From: VAZQ01 sp963725185
GTDB lineage: Bacteria; Pseudomonadota; Alphaproteobacteria; Rhizobiales; Xanthobacteraceae
DNA length: 64,000 bases
Direction: 5' to 3'
NCBI GenBank assembly: GCA_963725185.1
Contig: CAVRXO010000006.1
Span: 2,976,001 to 3,040,000, forward strand
Shown here: positions 47,230 to 55,187 of the stretch, piece by piece
Position numbering within the stretch: the first letter of the stretch is position 1
Layout of the letters: each line of letters starts with the position of its first letter
The notes under the pieces: model-generated
What the model was told of the DNA's origin: nothing
Seen by the model: only the letters and a program-made list of their open reading frames with translations
Database searches by the model: none
Program-made: the position numbers and the translations under genes

Positions 47230-48369
47230 CTATCTTTGAAGCAGCCGCGGGTCCGGTTGACGAAGCCAGGTCGTATCCAAGACAGTTCTGGCCAATTGCT
47301 GGTCGACGTGCGGGCTTATTTCCGCTCGCCACGCCCGGGCGAATGTCTGATATTCATATTCGCAATTGTCGGCACGCCTCTTTGGAAGAAATCCGTTGTC
47401 CACCACGTCGGCGAACAACTTGGAGTCGGCCCCATAGGCCAGGCACAGCAAATTAAAGAAACGCTGTTCCGGCAAGCCGTGGACGCTGGAGTATTTCTGC
47501 AGCGGTTTCTCCACGCTGGAATTGAGATTGTAATTCTTGATGACCTCGTTGGCCGCGTAGGCGGCGCCTCCGATCAAACGGCGCGCCTGATCCTTGCCGA
47601 ATTGCAGCATTATATAAACGGCAAAGCGATCGGCAGAGTCCTCCTCACTGGCAAATAGCGGCACCTGATAAATATCGAATACCGCGTGCCCGAACTCGTG
47701 CAAGGTCCAAAATAGAAATTGTCCAACTACCGCATCTCGCGGCGTAATTCCCGCAGGGGTGGTTTCCTTCGGCACGTTTTGCAATATATCTTGCAGGAGC
47801 TCGTAACACATGTGCACGGTCGGGATCGAATCATCCGTGTTGTACCAGGAATTTACCATGCCATTGCATCCCAGCGTCTTTATCGTCACCTCGGCTGGAA
47901 AGCGAAACGGGCTCAATATTTGTTGCAAGGTCTCGAGAACGCGATCCTCCTTCACCAGGTCATAGACCTTTTGCTGGTCAGGGTTCTGGGGCGGTGCATA
48001 CTCAATGTGAATGCGATTGGGCCGTTCTGCGTCGGCACCGAGATACACGCCCTGACGACCGGTGGATGCATTCGGCAGAAGCAGCGGAGTGTCGACGATG
48101 TAAAGCTTTTCGCCCGAGCGAAAAATCACGGCGCCCGGCCCCAGGTCGCGGGCCCCTAGTACCTGGCTCTGGGCGGGGGCGTCCGCCTTTCCTTTTCCGG
48201 ACGTAACCTTGAAGGTCTTTCCGTCGATGAAGATGCTGTCGTGGTCGGCAATGATGCCCGGCGTCTCTTGCGCTTGGGCCCCGGCCAAGGTCGAAATGCC
48301 GGACGCTAGCCCAATCACGGCGGCTAGGAATGCTGGCAACGCGGCTCCGGAACCCATGGTCTTCTCCAT
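47230..48369 (-). CDS. DUF4344 zinc metallopeptidase, exported
   Basis: A 379-residue protein with a signal peptide (cleavage near AGAQA, residue 33). Residues 38-93 form a small domain (IIADHDSIFIDGKTFKVTSG, LGARDLGPGAVIFRSGEKLY) shared with the next gene upstream. The peptidase domain follows: FWTLHEFGHAVFDIYQVPLF holds the zinc-binding HEFGH (His224, Glu225, His228), and SEEDSADRFAVYIM carries a probable third ligand. DUF4344 peptidases have no known substrate to my knowledge. It lies 87 bp downstream of the repeat-protein gene on the same strand and probably shares its FixK-type promoter. It acts in periplasm or outside. Confidence 0.88.
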   Translation of the reverse strand: MEKTMGSGAALPAFLAAVIGLASGISTLAGAQAQETPGIIADHDSIFIDGKTFKVTSGKGKADAPAQSQVLGARDLGPGAVIFRSGEKLYIVDTPLLLPNASTGRQGVYLGADAERPNRIHIEYAPPQNPDQQKVYDLVKEDRVLETLQQILSPFRFPAEVTIKTLGCNGMVNSWYNTDDSIPTVHMCYELLQDILQNVPKETTPAGITPRDAVVGQFLFWTLHEFGHAVFDIYQVPLFASEEDSADRFAVYIMLQFGKDQARRLIGGAAYAANEVIKNYNLNSSVEKPLQKYSSVHGLPEQRFFNLLCLAYGADSKLFADVVDNGFLPKRRADNCEYEYQTFARAWRAEISPHVDQQLARTVLDTTWLRQPDPRLLQR

Positions 48370-48456
48370 GTTTCAGCTCGCTCGGCGGCCAAGATGGATG
48401 CCGCCGGACCTCAAAAGCGGCATCCAACTTTTGCGGGAGTAGGCAGGCGCACGTCC

Positions 48457-49395
48457 TTACTTCGAATCGCTTGACGTCCAGTTGTCCTCGAAGAGCTTCT
48501 TCAGCTTGTACTGGGCGTATTCCGGATCATTGATATAGATTTGCTGCTGCGCCGGGTCGCTGCCAGAACGGTCGCTGCCGTAGCGGTCACTGCCGTAGCG
48601 GTCACTGCCGTAACGGTTGTTTTGGCGCAGATATTCCTGCCAGTCGCGTTCGGCCTGCGCGGCGCTTACGCTAGTGTCTCGATCGCTGCCATAGCGGTCA
48701 CTGCCATAACGATCACTGCCGTAACGGTCGCTGCCGTAACGGTTGTTTTGGCGCAGATATTCCTGCCAGTCGCGTTCGGCCTGCGCGGCGCTTACGCTGG
48801 TGTCTCGATCGCTGCCATAGCGGTCGCTGCCATAGCGATCGCTGCCGTAACGGTCGCTGCCATAACGGTCACTGCCGTAGCGGCGGTTCTGACGCAGATA
48901 TTCCTGCCAGTCGCGGTCGGCCTGCGCGGCGCTTACGCTGGTGTCTCGGTCGCTTCCATAGCGGTCACTACCATAGCGGTCGCTTCCATAGCGGTCGCTG
49001 CCGTAGCGATCACTGCCGTAGCGATCACTGCCGTAGCGGTCGCTGCCGGAGCGGTCGCTGCCGTAGCGGTCGCTGCCGTAGCGGTCACTGCCATAGCGAT
49101 TCTCGAGTTGAGCCAGGATGACAGGCCTGGCGTCCGCGATGTAGAGCTCGCCGCCCGAACGGAACACAATCGCGCCCGGCCCTAATTTTCGAGCATTCAG
49201 TGTATCGATCAGGGTGGAGGTACCGCCCTTTGCCTTTCCTGGGACGATTGTGAATGATTTTGCATCAATATAGACGCTATCATTGTCGGCGATGGCCGAC
49301 GCGTCTCTCGTTTGAGCCACGGTTGATCCCGAAAGGCTCGAGACGCTCACAATGGCGGCAGCCGTAACAACAATCAAAGGGCCGTGCATTCTCAT
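48457..49395 (-). CDS. Exported YGSDR-repeat protein with DUF4344-associated N-terminal domain
   Basis: 312 residues from the ATG at 49395 (ribosome site GGGAGCG). Signal peptide to about residue 28. Residues 33-88 (AIADNDSVYIDAKSFTIVPG, LNARKLGPGAIVFRSGGELY) match the N-terminal domain of the neighbouring DUF4344 peptidase almost position by position. From residue 100 come 23 units of RYGSD or RSGSD in four blocks (10, 5, 4, 4), separated by three near-identical 22-residue spacers containing DTSVSAAQAERDWQEYLRQN. A unique tail ends YKLKKLFEDNWTSSDSK. The Asp-rich, low-complexity repeats suggest ion binding or a scaffold or adhesin role (inference). No known family recognised for the repeats. 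Confidence 0.85.
   Translation of the reverse strand: MRMHGPLIVVTAAAIVSVSSLSGSTVAQTRDASAIADNDSVYIDAKSFTIVPGKAKGGTSTLIDTLNARKLGPGAIVFRSGGELYIADARPVILAQLENRYGSDRYGSDRYGSDRSGSDRYGSDRYGSDRYGSDRYGSDRYGSDRYGSDRDTSVSAAQADRDWQEYLRQNRRYGSDRYGSDRYGSDRYGSDRYGSDRDTSVSAAQAERDWQEYLRQNNRYGSDRYGSDRYGSDRYGSDRDTSVSAAQAERDWQEYLRQNNRYGSDRYGSDRYGSDRSGSDPAQQQIYINDPEYAQYKLKKLFEDNWTSSDSK
48556..49098 (-). repeat. Nested 15-bp and 126-141-bp tandem repeats
   Basis: Four arrays of 15-bp units (48556-48615, 48682-48741, 48808-48882, 48949-49098) separated by three 66-bp spacers. Units vary mainly at third codon positions, so the protein repeat is kept while the DNA has drifted. The larger period (array plus spacer, about 126-141 bp) shows that whole blocks were also duplicated. 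Confidence 0.95.
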
Positions 49396-49457
49396 GGGAC
49401 GCTCCCGTTCGAATAAGACAATCGTTTCTTTCATTTACAGATCTCGAAAAAGACATC

Positions 49458-49471
49458 TTGATCTATGTCAA
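49458..49471. promoter_or_regulatory. FixK/FNR-type box between divergent genes
   Basis: TTGATCTATGTCAA. The minus-strand start (about 49423) leads with a 28-bp leader into the YGSDR-repeat gene. It also overlaps the first possible ATG of the divergent GNAT gene (49465), so that ATG is probably not used. Confidence 0.8.
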
Positions 49472-49503
49472 ATTCGGAGACGCTCGTGGACGAAGGCGAT
49501 CGG

Positions 49504-50034
49504 ATGAAGCAAGCAATGGACTCGAGCGGAAACCAAGGAGCCGGCTCTTGGCGCCCGGCGGCGGCAAAAGATCTGCTCGATATTCTAAGGATAGCGGATC
49601 AAATTCATCCTGATCTGCACGAGCGACCCGAGGTGTTCGCCGAACGGTTACTGTTGTTTCCGGAGGGCTGCTTTGCTCTGGTGCGAAACCGACGGGTGGT
49701 CGGCTACGGACTCTCCCATCCATGGCTTCTCAACAGCATTCCACCGGTCGATCAGTTCCTGGGAAGCATTCCTCGATCGCCGGAGTGCCTGCTGATCCAT
49801 GACGTGGCCGTGCTCCCGCAAGCGCGAGGCCAAGACGCCGCAGGTATCCTGGTCCGGCTCGCGGCGAAGCTGGCGCGAAAGCGTGGTATTCCACGTCTTG
49901 CGCTGGTTTCGGTCTATGGCACGCTGCCGCTTTGGACGCGCCTTGGATTTGAGGTGATTCCCAACGGTTCTCTGACCGATATGCTGGAATCATATGGCGA
50001 ATCCGCGCGGTACATGATTTGTAGATTGGATTGA
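49504..50034 (+). CDS. GNAT family N-acetyltransferase
   Basis: A protein of about 176 residues. The acetyl-CoA loop is visible as HDVAVLPQARGQDAAGILVR (Q/R-x-x-G-x-A), with a following LALVSVYGTLPLWTRLGFEV typical of the GNAT beta4-alpha4 region. The substrate is unknown. The frame starts at 49465, inside the regulatory box; ATGs at 49504 (AAGG ahead) and 49516 are better candidates. Confidence 0.83.
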   Translation: MKQAMDSSGNQGAGSWRPAAAKDLLDILRIADQIHPDLHERPEVFAERLLLFPEGCFALVRNRRVVGYGLSHPWLLNSIPPVDQFLGSIPRSPECLLIHDVAVLPQARGQDAAGILVRLAAKLARKRGIPRLALVSVYGTLPLWTRLGFEVIPNGSLTDMLESYGESARYMICRLD

Positions 50035-50251
50035 ATTTGTGCGCTGCGCTGGCGTCTTGTTTTGGATTGTAGTTGCAGGCGAAACGGAAAATCTGGATCA
50101 TGTTGCAGAAACGTCACGTGCCGCGAAAATGTGAAACTTGAGTATCAGAGTTAATACGATTTAATTTAAGCGCTATGGTAGCATTTCGTTTGGTTCGGTT
50201 TAAGTGATTCCCGTTGCGCATCGGGATGCAGACTAAAACCGGGGGGCCGAC

Positions 50252-51640
50252 ATGCGACTTATCCTGCTGACCGCAGCTTTAGCTGCGGCGCTTCCGTCAT
50301 TGGCCAAGTCAGACGAGCTTGCGGATCTCAAGGCGCAGCTGCAGGCCGTGCAAAAGCGCGTGCAGGCGCTGGAGGCGGAAAAAGCCAAAAGCAACGCGGG
50401 TCAGCCGGCGGCGACGGCGCGCGCTTCGGCCGCGCTCCCTGTAAAAGCAACTTCCGTCCCGCCGATGTCCCTGGAGCCTCCCGTCATCGCCCCGAATGAA
50501 AAGCCCGAGATAAAAGTGGCCGGGCCGGAAAAGCCCCGCGTAGAGCTCTATGGCCAGGCGCAGGCCGACGCGATCTACGACACCAACAAGATGGATCCGA
50601 CATGGGCGGCGGCCTTTCGACCATCCAAGATAGCGGTGAACTGCCCGCCGGTCGGGACCGATCCGGGCTGCGGGACGAACGGCCTGACCACCTTAAGCGT
50701 CCGGCAGTCCAAGTTCGGCGTCAAGGGGTTCCTCCCGACAACGGAGGGCGAGGTCAAGACCCAGTTCGAGTTCGACCTGTTCGGGCAGGGCGCCAACGCC
50801 GGCGAGACCATGTTTCATTTGCAGCAGGCCTGGGGTTCCTGGGACAGATTCCTGGTCGGCCATACCTCCAGTCTGTTCATGGACGACGATGTATTCCCCA
50901 ACATCATCGATTATTGGGGGCCTAGCGGCATGATCTACATCCATGATCCGCAACTGCGATGGACGCCGTATGAGCAGAACGGCGTGGTTTTTGCAGTCGC
51001 GCTCGAGGTGCCGGGCTTTTCCGGCGACCTGGGCAAGGTGCCCCAATTCATCCCGGAACTCGGCGGCTTGACGACCAAGACCCAGTATCCCGATGTGACC
51101 GCACATGTGCGTTATGACGACAAGTGGGGACACGTGCAGGCCGCGGGCGTGCTGCGCTGGATCACTTTCGACAACCCCGCGGGCATCAACGGCGCTCCCT
51201 CCGGCACCGTGTTTGGTTGGGGGGTCAATCTCAGCGGCGCATGGAAGACGTTTGGCGAGGACGCCTTGCGCGCACAGGTGGCCTACGGTTACGGAATCGC
51301 CGCCTACTCCAACGACTGCTGTCTCGACATCGTTCCGGCCAGCCTTCTCCCATTTACGGCCCAGGCGCTGCCGTTGCTCGATTGGCTGGTATATTACGAC
51401 CACTGGTGGACTCCCAAGTGGAGCAGCTCGATCGGCTTTAGCCAGAACATCCAGAACAACGTGGCCGTGCAACTCGACAGCGACCAGCACTCAGGATCCT
51501 ACGCGTCGCTCAATCTGCTTTACCGCCCGGTGCAGAACGTGACAGTGGGCGCAGAGGGACTGTGGGGCCAGCGCGTCAACAAGAACGGGGCCACCGCCGA
51601 CGATCAGCGGATCCAGGTGAGCGCGCAGGTGAAATATTAG
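50252..51640 (+). CDS. DcaP-like outer-membrane porin
   Basis: A 462-residue protein with a signal peptide (1-18), an N-terminal coiled coil (ADLKAQLQAVQKRVQALEAE), a Pro/Ala linker, then a beta-barrel region of about 360 residues rich in alternating aromatic/polar strands and ending in QVSAQVKY, a usual barrel terminus. The N-terminal coiled coil plus barrel is the layout of trimeric DcaP channels. Likely substrates are small dianionic compounds. A run of AT-rich DNA (50100-50230) precedes it, without a FixK-type box. Confidence 0.83.
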   Translation: MRLILLTAALAAALPSLAKSDELADLKAQLQAVQKRVQALEAEKAKSNAGQPAATARASAALPVKATSVPPMSLEPPVIAPNEKPEIKVAGPEKPRVELYGQAQADAIYDTNKMDPTWAAAFRPSKIAVNCPPVGTDPGCGTNGLTTLSVRQSKFGVKGFLPTTEGEVKTQFEFDLFGQGANAGETMFHLQQAWGSWDRFLVGHTSSLFMDDDVFPNIIDYWGPSGMIYIHDPQLRWTPYEQNGVVFAVALEVPGFSGDLGKVPQFIPELGGLTTKTQYPDVTAHVRYDDKWGHVQAAGVLRWITFDNPAGINGAPSGTVFGWGVNLSGAWKTFGEDALRAQVAYGYGIAAYSNDCCLDIVPASLLPFTAQALPLLDWLVYYDHWWTPKWSSSIGFSQNIQNNVAVQLDSDQHSGSYASLNLLYRPVQNVTVGAEGLWGQRVNKNGATADDQRIQVSAQVKY

Positions 51641-51855
51641 AGCGTGTTTCGCTGCATCAGGCGGATGCACGGCAGCATGCCCGGCGGCGTGGCCGCGGCC
51701 GAAGGCGCCCGCCACGATCTTGGTGTCTGGCGAGGCGCCGGCACGGTCAGGCATTTCCTTCCGCTCGAAGCCATGTGCCTTCCTGTGTTGGGCGGAAGGC
51801 GAGCGATCGTGTTTGTCGCTCGCCATCCGAGGAGGCTAGAGCGGTTTGCAGAAAC

Positions 51856-53529
51856 CTAACGCTCGATCCCGCCGAGCGCCGGGACATGCGCGCCGGTTGC
51901 GATCCAGTGGTCGTAGGTTTGGAAGGTCAAGCCGAGCTTGTCGTAATAGACCTCGAGATAGCCGTCCCTATCGCGGGCGACGGCCTGCGGCATGACACTC
52001 TGAACCTCTTGTGCCATTACGCCAACATAGGCTTTGTGGCTGCCATTGTAGCTGAAGCGATAGAAGCCGATGCCGTTGTCGAGGCGGCCCAGCAGGACAA
52101 TGTCGTGCTTGAGGCTGATATCGGAGCGCCGGCCGCCGCCGCCGCGCCCGCCGCCGCCGCGGGCGGCGCCCATGGAACGTGCTCCGGCTCCGCCGCCGCC
52201 CATTCCGACAGTCCTTCCGCCGCCTGCGCCAGGGCTCCGGCTCACATTGGATCGCGCGGTCTGCGTACGCCGATTGGCACCTTGGTTGGAGCGAGCCTGC
52301 TTGGCGCCGCCCGCCTTCCTGTTCGCGGCGGTCTGGCCCGCCGTGCCGCCTCTCTCATTCGCGGCCGTCTTGGCTGTGCCGCCGCCCTTCCTGTTTGCGG
52401 CTGTCTTGGCTGCGCCGCCGCCGCCGTTCTTGACCGCGCCAGCTCTGTTGCCGGCCGCCGTCCTCGCCGCGCCCGCTCCATTCTGCCCAAGCCTGCCGGC
52501 CGCGATGCCGGCCGCGCCCCCGGCCGCACCCGCCGCACCCAGCCTCCCAAGCTCGCCCCGACCTGCGTTCGCCTGGCCGCGGAAGTTCTCGCGCGCACCC
52601 GCTTGGCCCTGCTGGCCGAATCGCTGCGCGACGCCTGCGTCGCGATACGGCACCGCACCCCGGTGGGCTGGATTATGGACCCAGTTTCCATTGCCGATAT
52701 TGGCAATATTGGTGCGATTGAAGTTGTTGTAGCGCAGCGGATTGATCTGGACGGAGTTGTTGCGCCAGTTGATGTTTCCCCAGATCGCCGAACCCACGAG
52801 CACGCCGCCGGCGAACGAGAGCGCATTGCCGGCGATATAGCCGGGCGGATACCAGGAATAGGGCGGATAGCTCGAATAGGGCCACGCGCCATAAATCTCG
52901 CCGGGATCATAGGCTGGAACGTAATATTCATCGGGATTTGTCGACTCGATCATGTACACGTTCGCGGGAGCGGCCTCTACGCCACGCGCGGCCGATGACG
53001 GTTGCGCTGTCGAACGCGGGGTGGTCGTTACCTTTTGCTCCGGCGTCGACTTGAGCTGGCCGTTGGCGTCAGCGCGTGCCCGCAGCTGTTGCACGGCATT
53101 GAGCACGTCACTCTGCTGCGCCAGGAAAGCGTCGCCGAGCTGTTGAGTCCATTCGAGCTTGTCGCTCATCATCTGCAGCGTCTGTGGCAGCGCGGTTAGC
53201 GCCTTGACGCTCGGATCCCAGGGTTGCTGCTGCATGGCACTCTGGAGCGCATCGCCGGTCGCGTTCGGATTGGCTTGCGACCAGCGCGCCGCTGCGACGA
53301 CCTCGAGCGGATAGGTCGAGGCCATGAGAATCTGCGACAAGAGGGCATCGGGATGGAGCGCGATTGGAGCCACCAGCTGCTCGAGCTGCGGCGCCGAGAG
53401 CTTTGTCGTTGTGGCAGCGTTTTGAGCGCCTGCCGGCCCGATGCTGCCGATGATCAAGACCGCAAGGATGAGAAACCCAACGCCAGCTACGCGGCGAATT
53501 CCTCGAAGGATCAACGCTTGCATTGCCAT
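51856..53529 (-). CDS. DUF3300 protein with C-terminal S74-like chaperone domain
   Basis: A protein of about 557 residues from the ATG at 53529, which has AGGAG nine bases upstream. Signal peptide, then a DUF3300 domain: LEQLVAPIALHPDALLSQIL, ASTYPLEVVAAARW and YYVPAYDPGEIYG. The middle 200 residues are low-complexity Gly/Ala/Asn/Arg. The last 85 residues (SDISLKHDIVLLGRLDNGIG, VGVMAQEVQSVMPQAV) resemble the peptidase S74 intramolecular chaperone of phage tail spikes, including the Ser-Asp start where self-cleavage occurs in that family. A FixK-type box lies 66 bp upstream. Confidence 0.86.
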   Translation of the reverse strand: MAMQALILRGIRRVAGVGFLILAVLIIGSIGPAGAQNAATTTKLSAPQLEQLVAPIALHPDALLSQILMASTYPLEVVAAARWSQANPNATGDALQSAMQQQPWDPSVKALTALPQTLQMMSDKLEWTQQLGDAFLAQQSDVLNAVQQLRARADANGQLKSTPEQKVTTTPRSTAQPSSAARGVEAAPANVYMIESTNPDEYYVPAYDPGEIYGAWPYSSYPPYSWYPPGYIAGNALSFAGGVLVGSAIWGNINWRNNSVQINPLRYNNFNRTNIANIGNGNWVHNPAHRGAVPYRDAGVAQRFGQQGQAGARENFRGQANAGRGELGRLGAAGAAGGAAGIAAGRLGQNGAGAARTAAGNRAGAVKNGGGGAAKTAANRKGGGTAKTAANERGGTAGQTAANRKAGGAKQARSNQGANRRTQTARSNVSRSPGAGGGRTVGMGGGGAGARSMGAARGGGGRGGGGRRSDISLKHDIVLLGRLDNGIGFYRFSYNGSHKAYVGVMAQEVQSVMPQAVARDRDGYLEVYYDKLGLTFQTYDHWIATGAHVPALGGIER

Positions 53530-53594
53530 AGGGTCCATCTCCTTTTGCCGCTTTGCACCAACATGTTCTTCAGCACGAATGGGCATGGGACTTC

Positions 53595-53608
53595 TTGACA
53601 TAGGTCAA
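53595..53608. promoter_or_regulatory. FixK/FNR-type box for the DUF3300 gene
   Basis: TTGACATAGGTCAA. The minus-strand start (about 53560) lies 31 bp before the ATG at 53529. It also excludes the frame start at 53601. Confidence 0.8.
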
Positions 53609-54118
53609 GAAGGATCGGCGGGCCGAGCGCTTCGCCGCCCGCGGCGCCGCCTTGCCTACCTGCCATTCAGGCAAAACAATGATTTATCTAAAGGTCGAGA
53701 GCGCGATCTCGCGCTGACGCGCGATCAGGCGCGAGATGACCAACTCAGTGATCGACAGCTCCAACCGAGGTGCCCTTCATTCGGGTCGCTTGATGGCGAC
53801 CAGCGGCGATTAGAAGGGCTGGCCCGCGGAGAAGGAGCCGACCTAACCAATGTCTAACGGCCATCTGCGATTCTGCAAAGCGAATCGACAACGCGGGACA
53901 TGCGATTTCGACGCGAGAGATAAATCGTTCTCTTCGAAATCATATTTGCCGATGACTTCCGGCCAAGCGCCAAATCCGTAAGCTGGCCTTCACCTGACCG
54001 GATGCGTCGTCCCACGCGGTCGCATATCCTGGAAGCTGGATGATTGCTGCCGACAAGCAGCAGATCGAGCCGTGCGCATTGCCGAGGACGGCCCCAAAGG
54101 CCGCCCGACGCCTGCCGT
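53609..54118. other. Intergenic region, no supported gene
   Basis: 510 bp between the DUF3300 promoter and the end of the Gly/Tyr-rich gene. Frames on both strands (for example 53940-54164 minus) show no signal peptide, domain or codon pattern I can support. Confidence 0.5.
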
Positions 54119-54649
54119 TCACCAGTATTGGTGCCCAAAGAAAGCCCGCCGGTAGCCGGGCCAATAGCCCCCGTAGTATCGCGGTGCGTACCCATAGCCG
54201 CCGCCATAGTAGCCGCCATAGTAGGGGCTATAGCTGTAGCCGCCGTAATAGGCTGGAGCGTAGCCGCTGTAATAGCCCGGAGCGTAGTCGTCGTAGTAGG
54301 AGCCGTAGTACGATGGGGCATAATAACCGTAATTATAACCGTAGTACGGGCCACCTGCGAGCGCACCACCGATGAGCGCGCCGGCGGCAAAGCCAAGACC
54401 CCGGCCGCCCCAGCCGCCCCAACCGCCTCTCCAGCCACCACCCCAGCCACCGCGCCAGCCACCACCCCAGCGACCACCCCAGCCGCCGCGCCAACCTCCT
54501 CCACGCCACTGGACGGTCTGCGACGTCGGAGTGGTCGCGTCCCGCAGGGCTATGGCAGCGCCCAAGGGAACTGCGCCGGCACGGTCGGCAAAGCATGAGA
54601 GGGATGTAGTTATCAGGGCAGCGGTCGCCGTCTTGGTGAGAAGAGTCAT
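54119..54649 (-). CDS. Exported Gly/Trp/Tyr-rich protein
   Basis: 176 residues from the ATG at 54649 (GGGAGATTGGAG ahead). Signal peptide (1-25), a WRGGGWRGGWGGRWGGG-type block at about 47-82, a short hydrophobic glycine stretch (LGFAAGALIGGALAGG) and a long Tyr/Gly/Pro block (YYGYNYGYYAPSYYGSYYDD). Low-complexity exported proteins of this type are frequent in Bradyrhizobium relatives; no function is known. The upstream frame to 54739 is not used if the box at 54751 sets the start. Confidence 0.78.
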   Translation of the reverse strand: MTLLTKTATAALITTSLSCFADRAGAVPLGAAIALRDATTPTSQTVQWRGGGWRGGWGGRWGGGWRGGWGGGWRGGWGGWGGRGLGFAAGALIGGALAGGPYYGYNYGYYAPSYYGSYYDDYAPGYYSGYAPAYYGGYSYSPYYGGYYGGGYGYAPRYYGGYWPGYRRAFFGHQYW

Positions 54650-54750
54650 CTCCAATCTCCCTATAACGCTCGCCCTCGGGGCGAGACCGAACAAACGTGC
54701 AAATCGTTGCTTCTCGGCGAGGTTGATACGATCTCGCACCGATCAATCTT

Positions 54751-54764
54751 TTGATTTAGGTCAA
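54751..54764. promoter_or_regulatory. FixK/FNR-type box between divergent genes
   Basis: TTGATTTAGGTCAA. The minus-strand start (about 54716) serves the Gly/Tyr-rich gene; a plus-strand start (about 54799) could serve the small gene at 54892. Confidence 0.8.
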
Positions 54765-54891
54765 ATCTCGAAGATCCGCGACCGCGTGTTGCGGAGACAC
54801 CGCATATTGGTGCGGCGGAACCGTATTGCACGAGCGACAAGAGAAGATTGACCGGTATCCGGATATGTCCATCCCGCTGTGTCCCGTTGAT

Positions 54892-55047
54892 ATGGCAGAT
54901 GATCGGGAGCGGTTCACCAAGGTTCTTGCGCTCGCGGTGCACCTCGAAACCATAGGTACCGAGGCTCTTGCAGCATTCCATCGCGCACGTGCGCTCGCGA
55001 AGGCAAGCCCATCGCTGTTGATTCCTGGGCGTTTCAGGCTCGGATGA
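54892..55047 (+). CDS. Small protein of unknown function
   Basis: 51 residues, MADDRERFTKVLALAVHLET then EALAAFHRARALAKASP, forming one or two charged helices. An in-frame ATG at 54865 and a TTG at 54826 are alternative starts. It looks like short soluble proteins found in Bradyrhizobium relatives, but the resemblance is from memory and weak. The position after a FixK-type box raises its likelihood. Confidence 0.45.
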   Translation: MADDRERFTKVLALAVHLETIGTEALAAFHRARALAKASPSLLIPGRFRLG

Positions 55048-55119
55048 CGCGCGGGACAACCCGCCATGCCGGCATCGGATTACTCCTTCGGACAATCCTG
55101 CGAGGCGCACTCTGAAGTA

Positions 55120-55133
55120 TTGATGTACGTCAA
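55120..55133. promoter_or_regulatory. FixK/FNR-type box, rightmost
   Basis: TTGATGTACGTCAA. The plus-strand start (about 55168) is 20 bp before the ATG at 55188. No further box was found to the right. Confidence 0.76.
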
Positions 55134-55187
55134 TTGCCTGGTTGGCTGGTCGGGTAGGCCTATTGCGGCGCACCACGTGGAGGGCTC

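Noticed and set aside
48541..49185. Possible CRISPR array or plus-strand Val/Ala-rich protein
   Set aside because: Repeats are contiguous 15-bp coding units with conserved protein sequence, no unique spacers; the plus-strand Val/Ala frame is the complement of the YGSDR repeats.
53441..53857. 138-residue plus-strand frame
   Set aside because: Overlaps the start and promoter of the DUF3300 gene and has no protein-like features.
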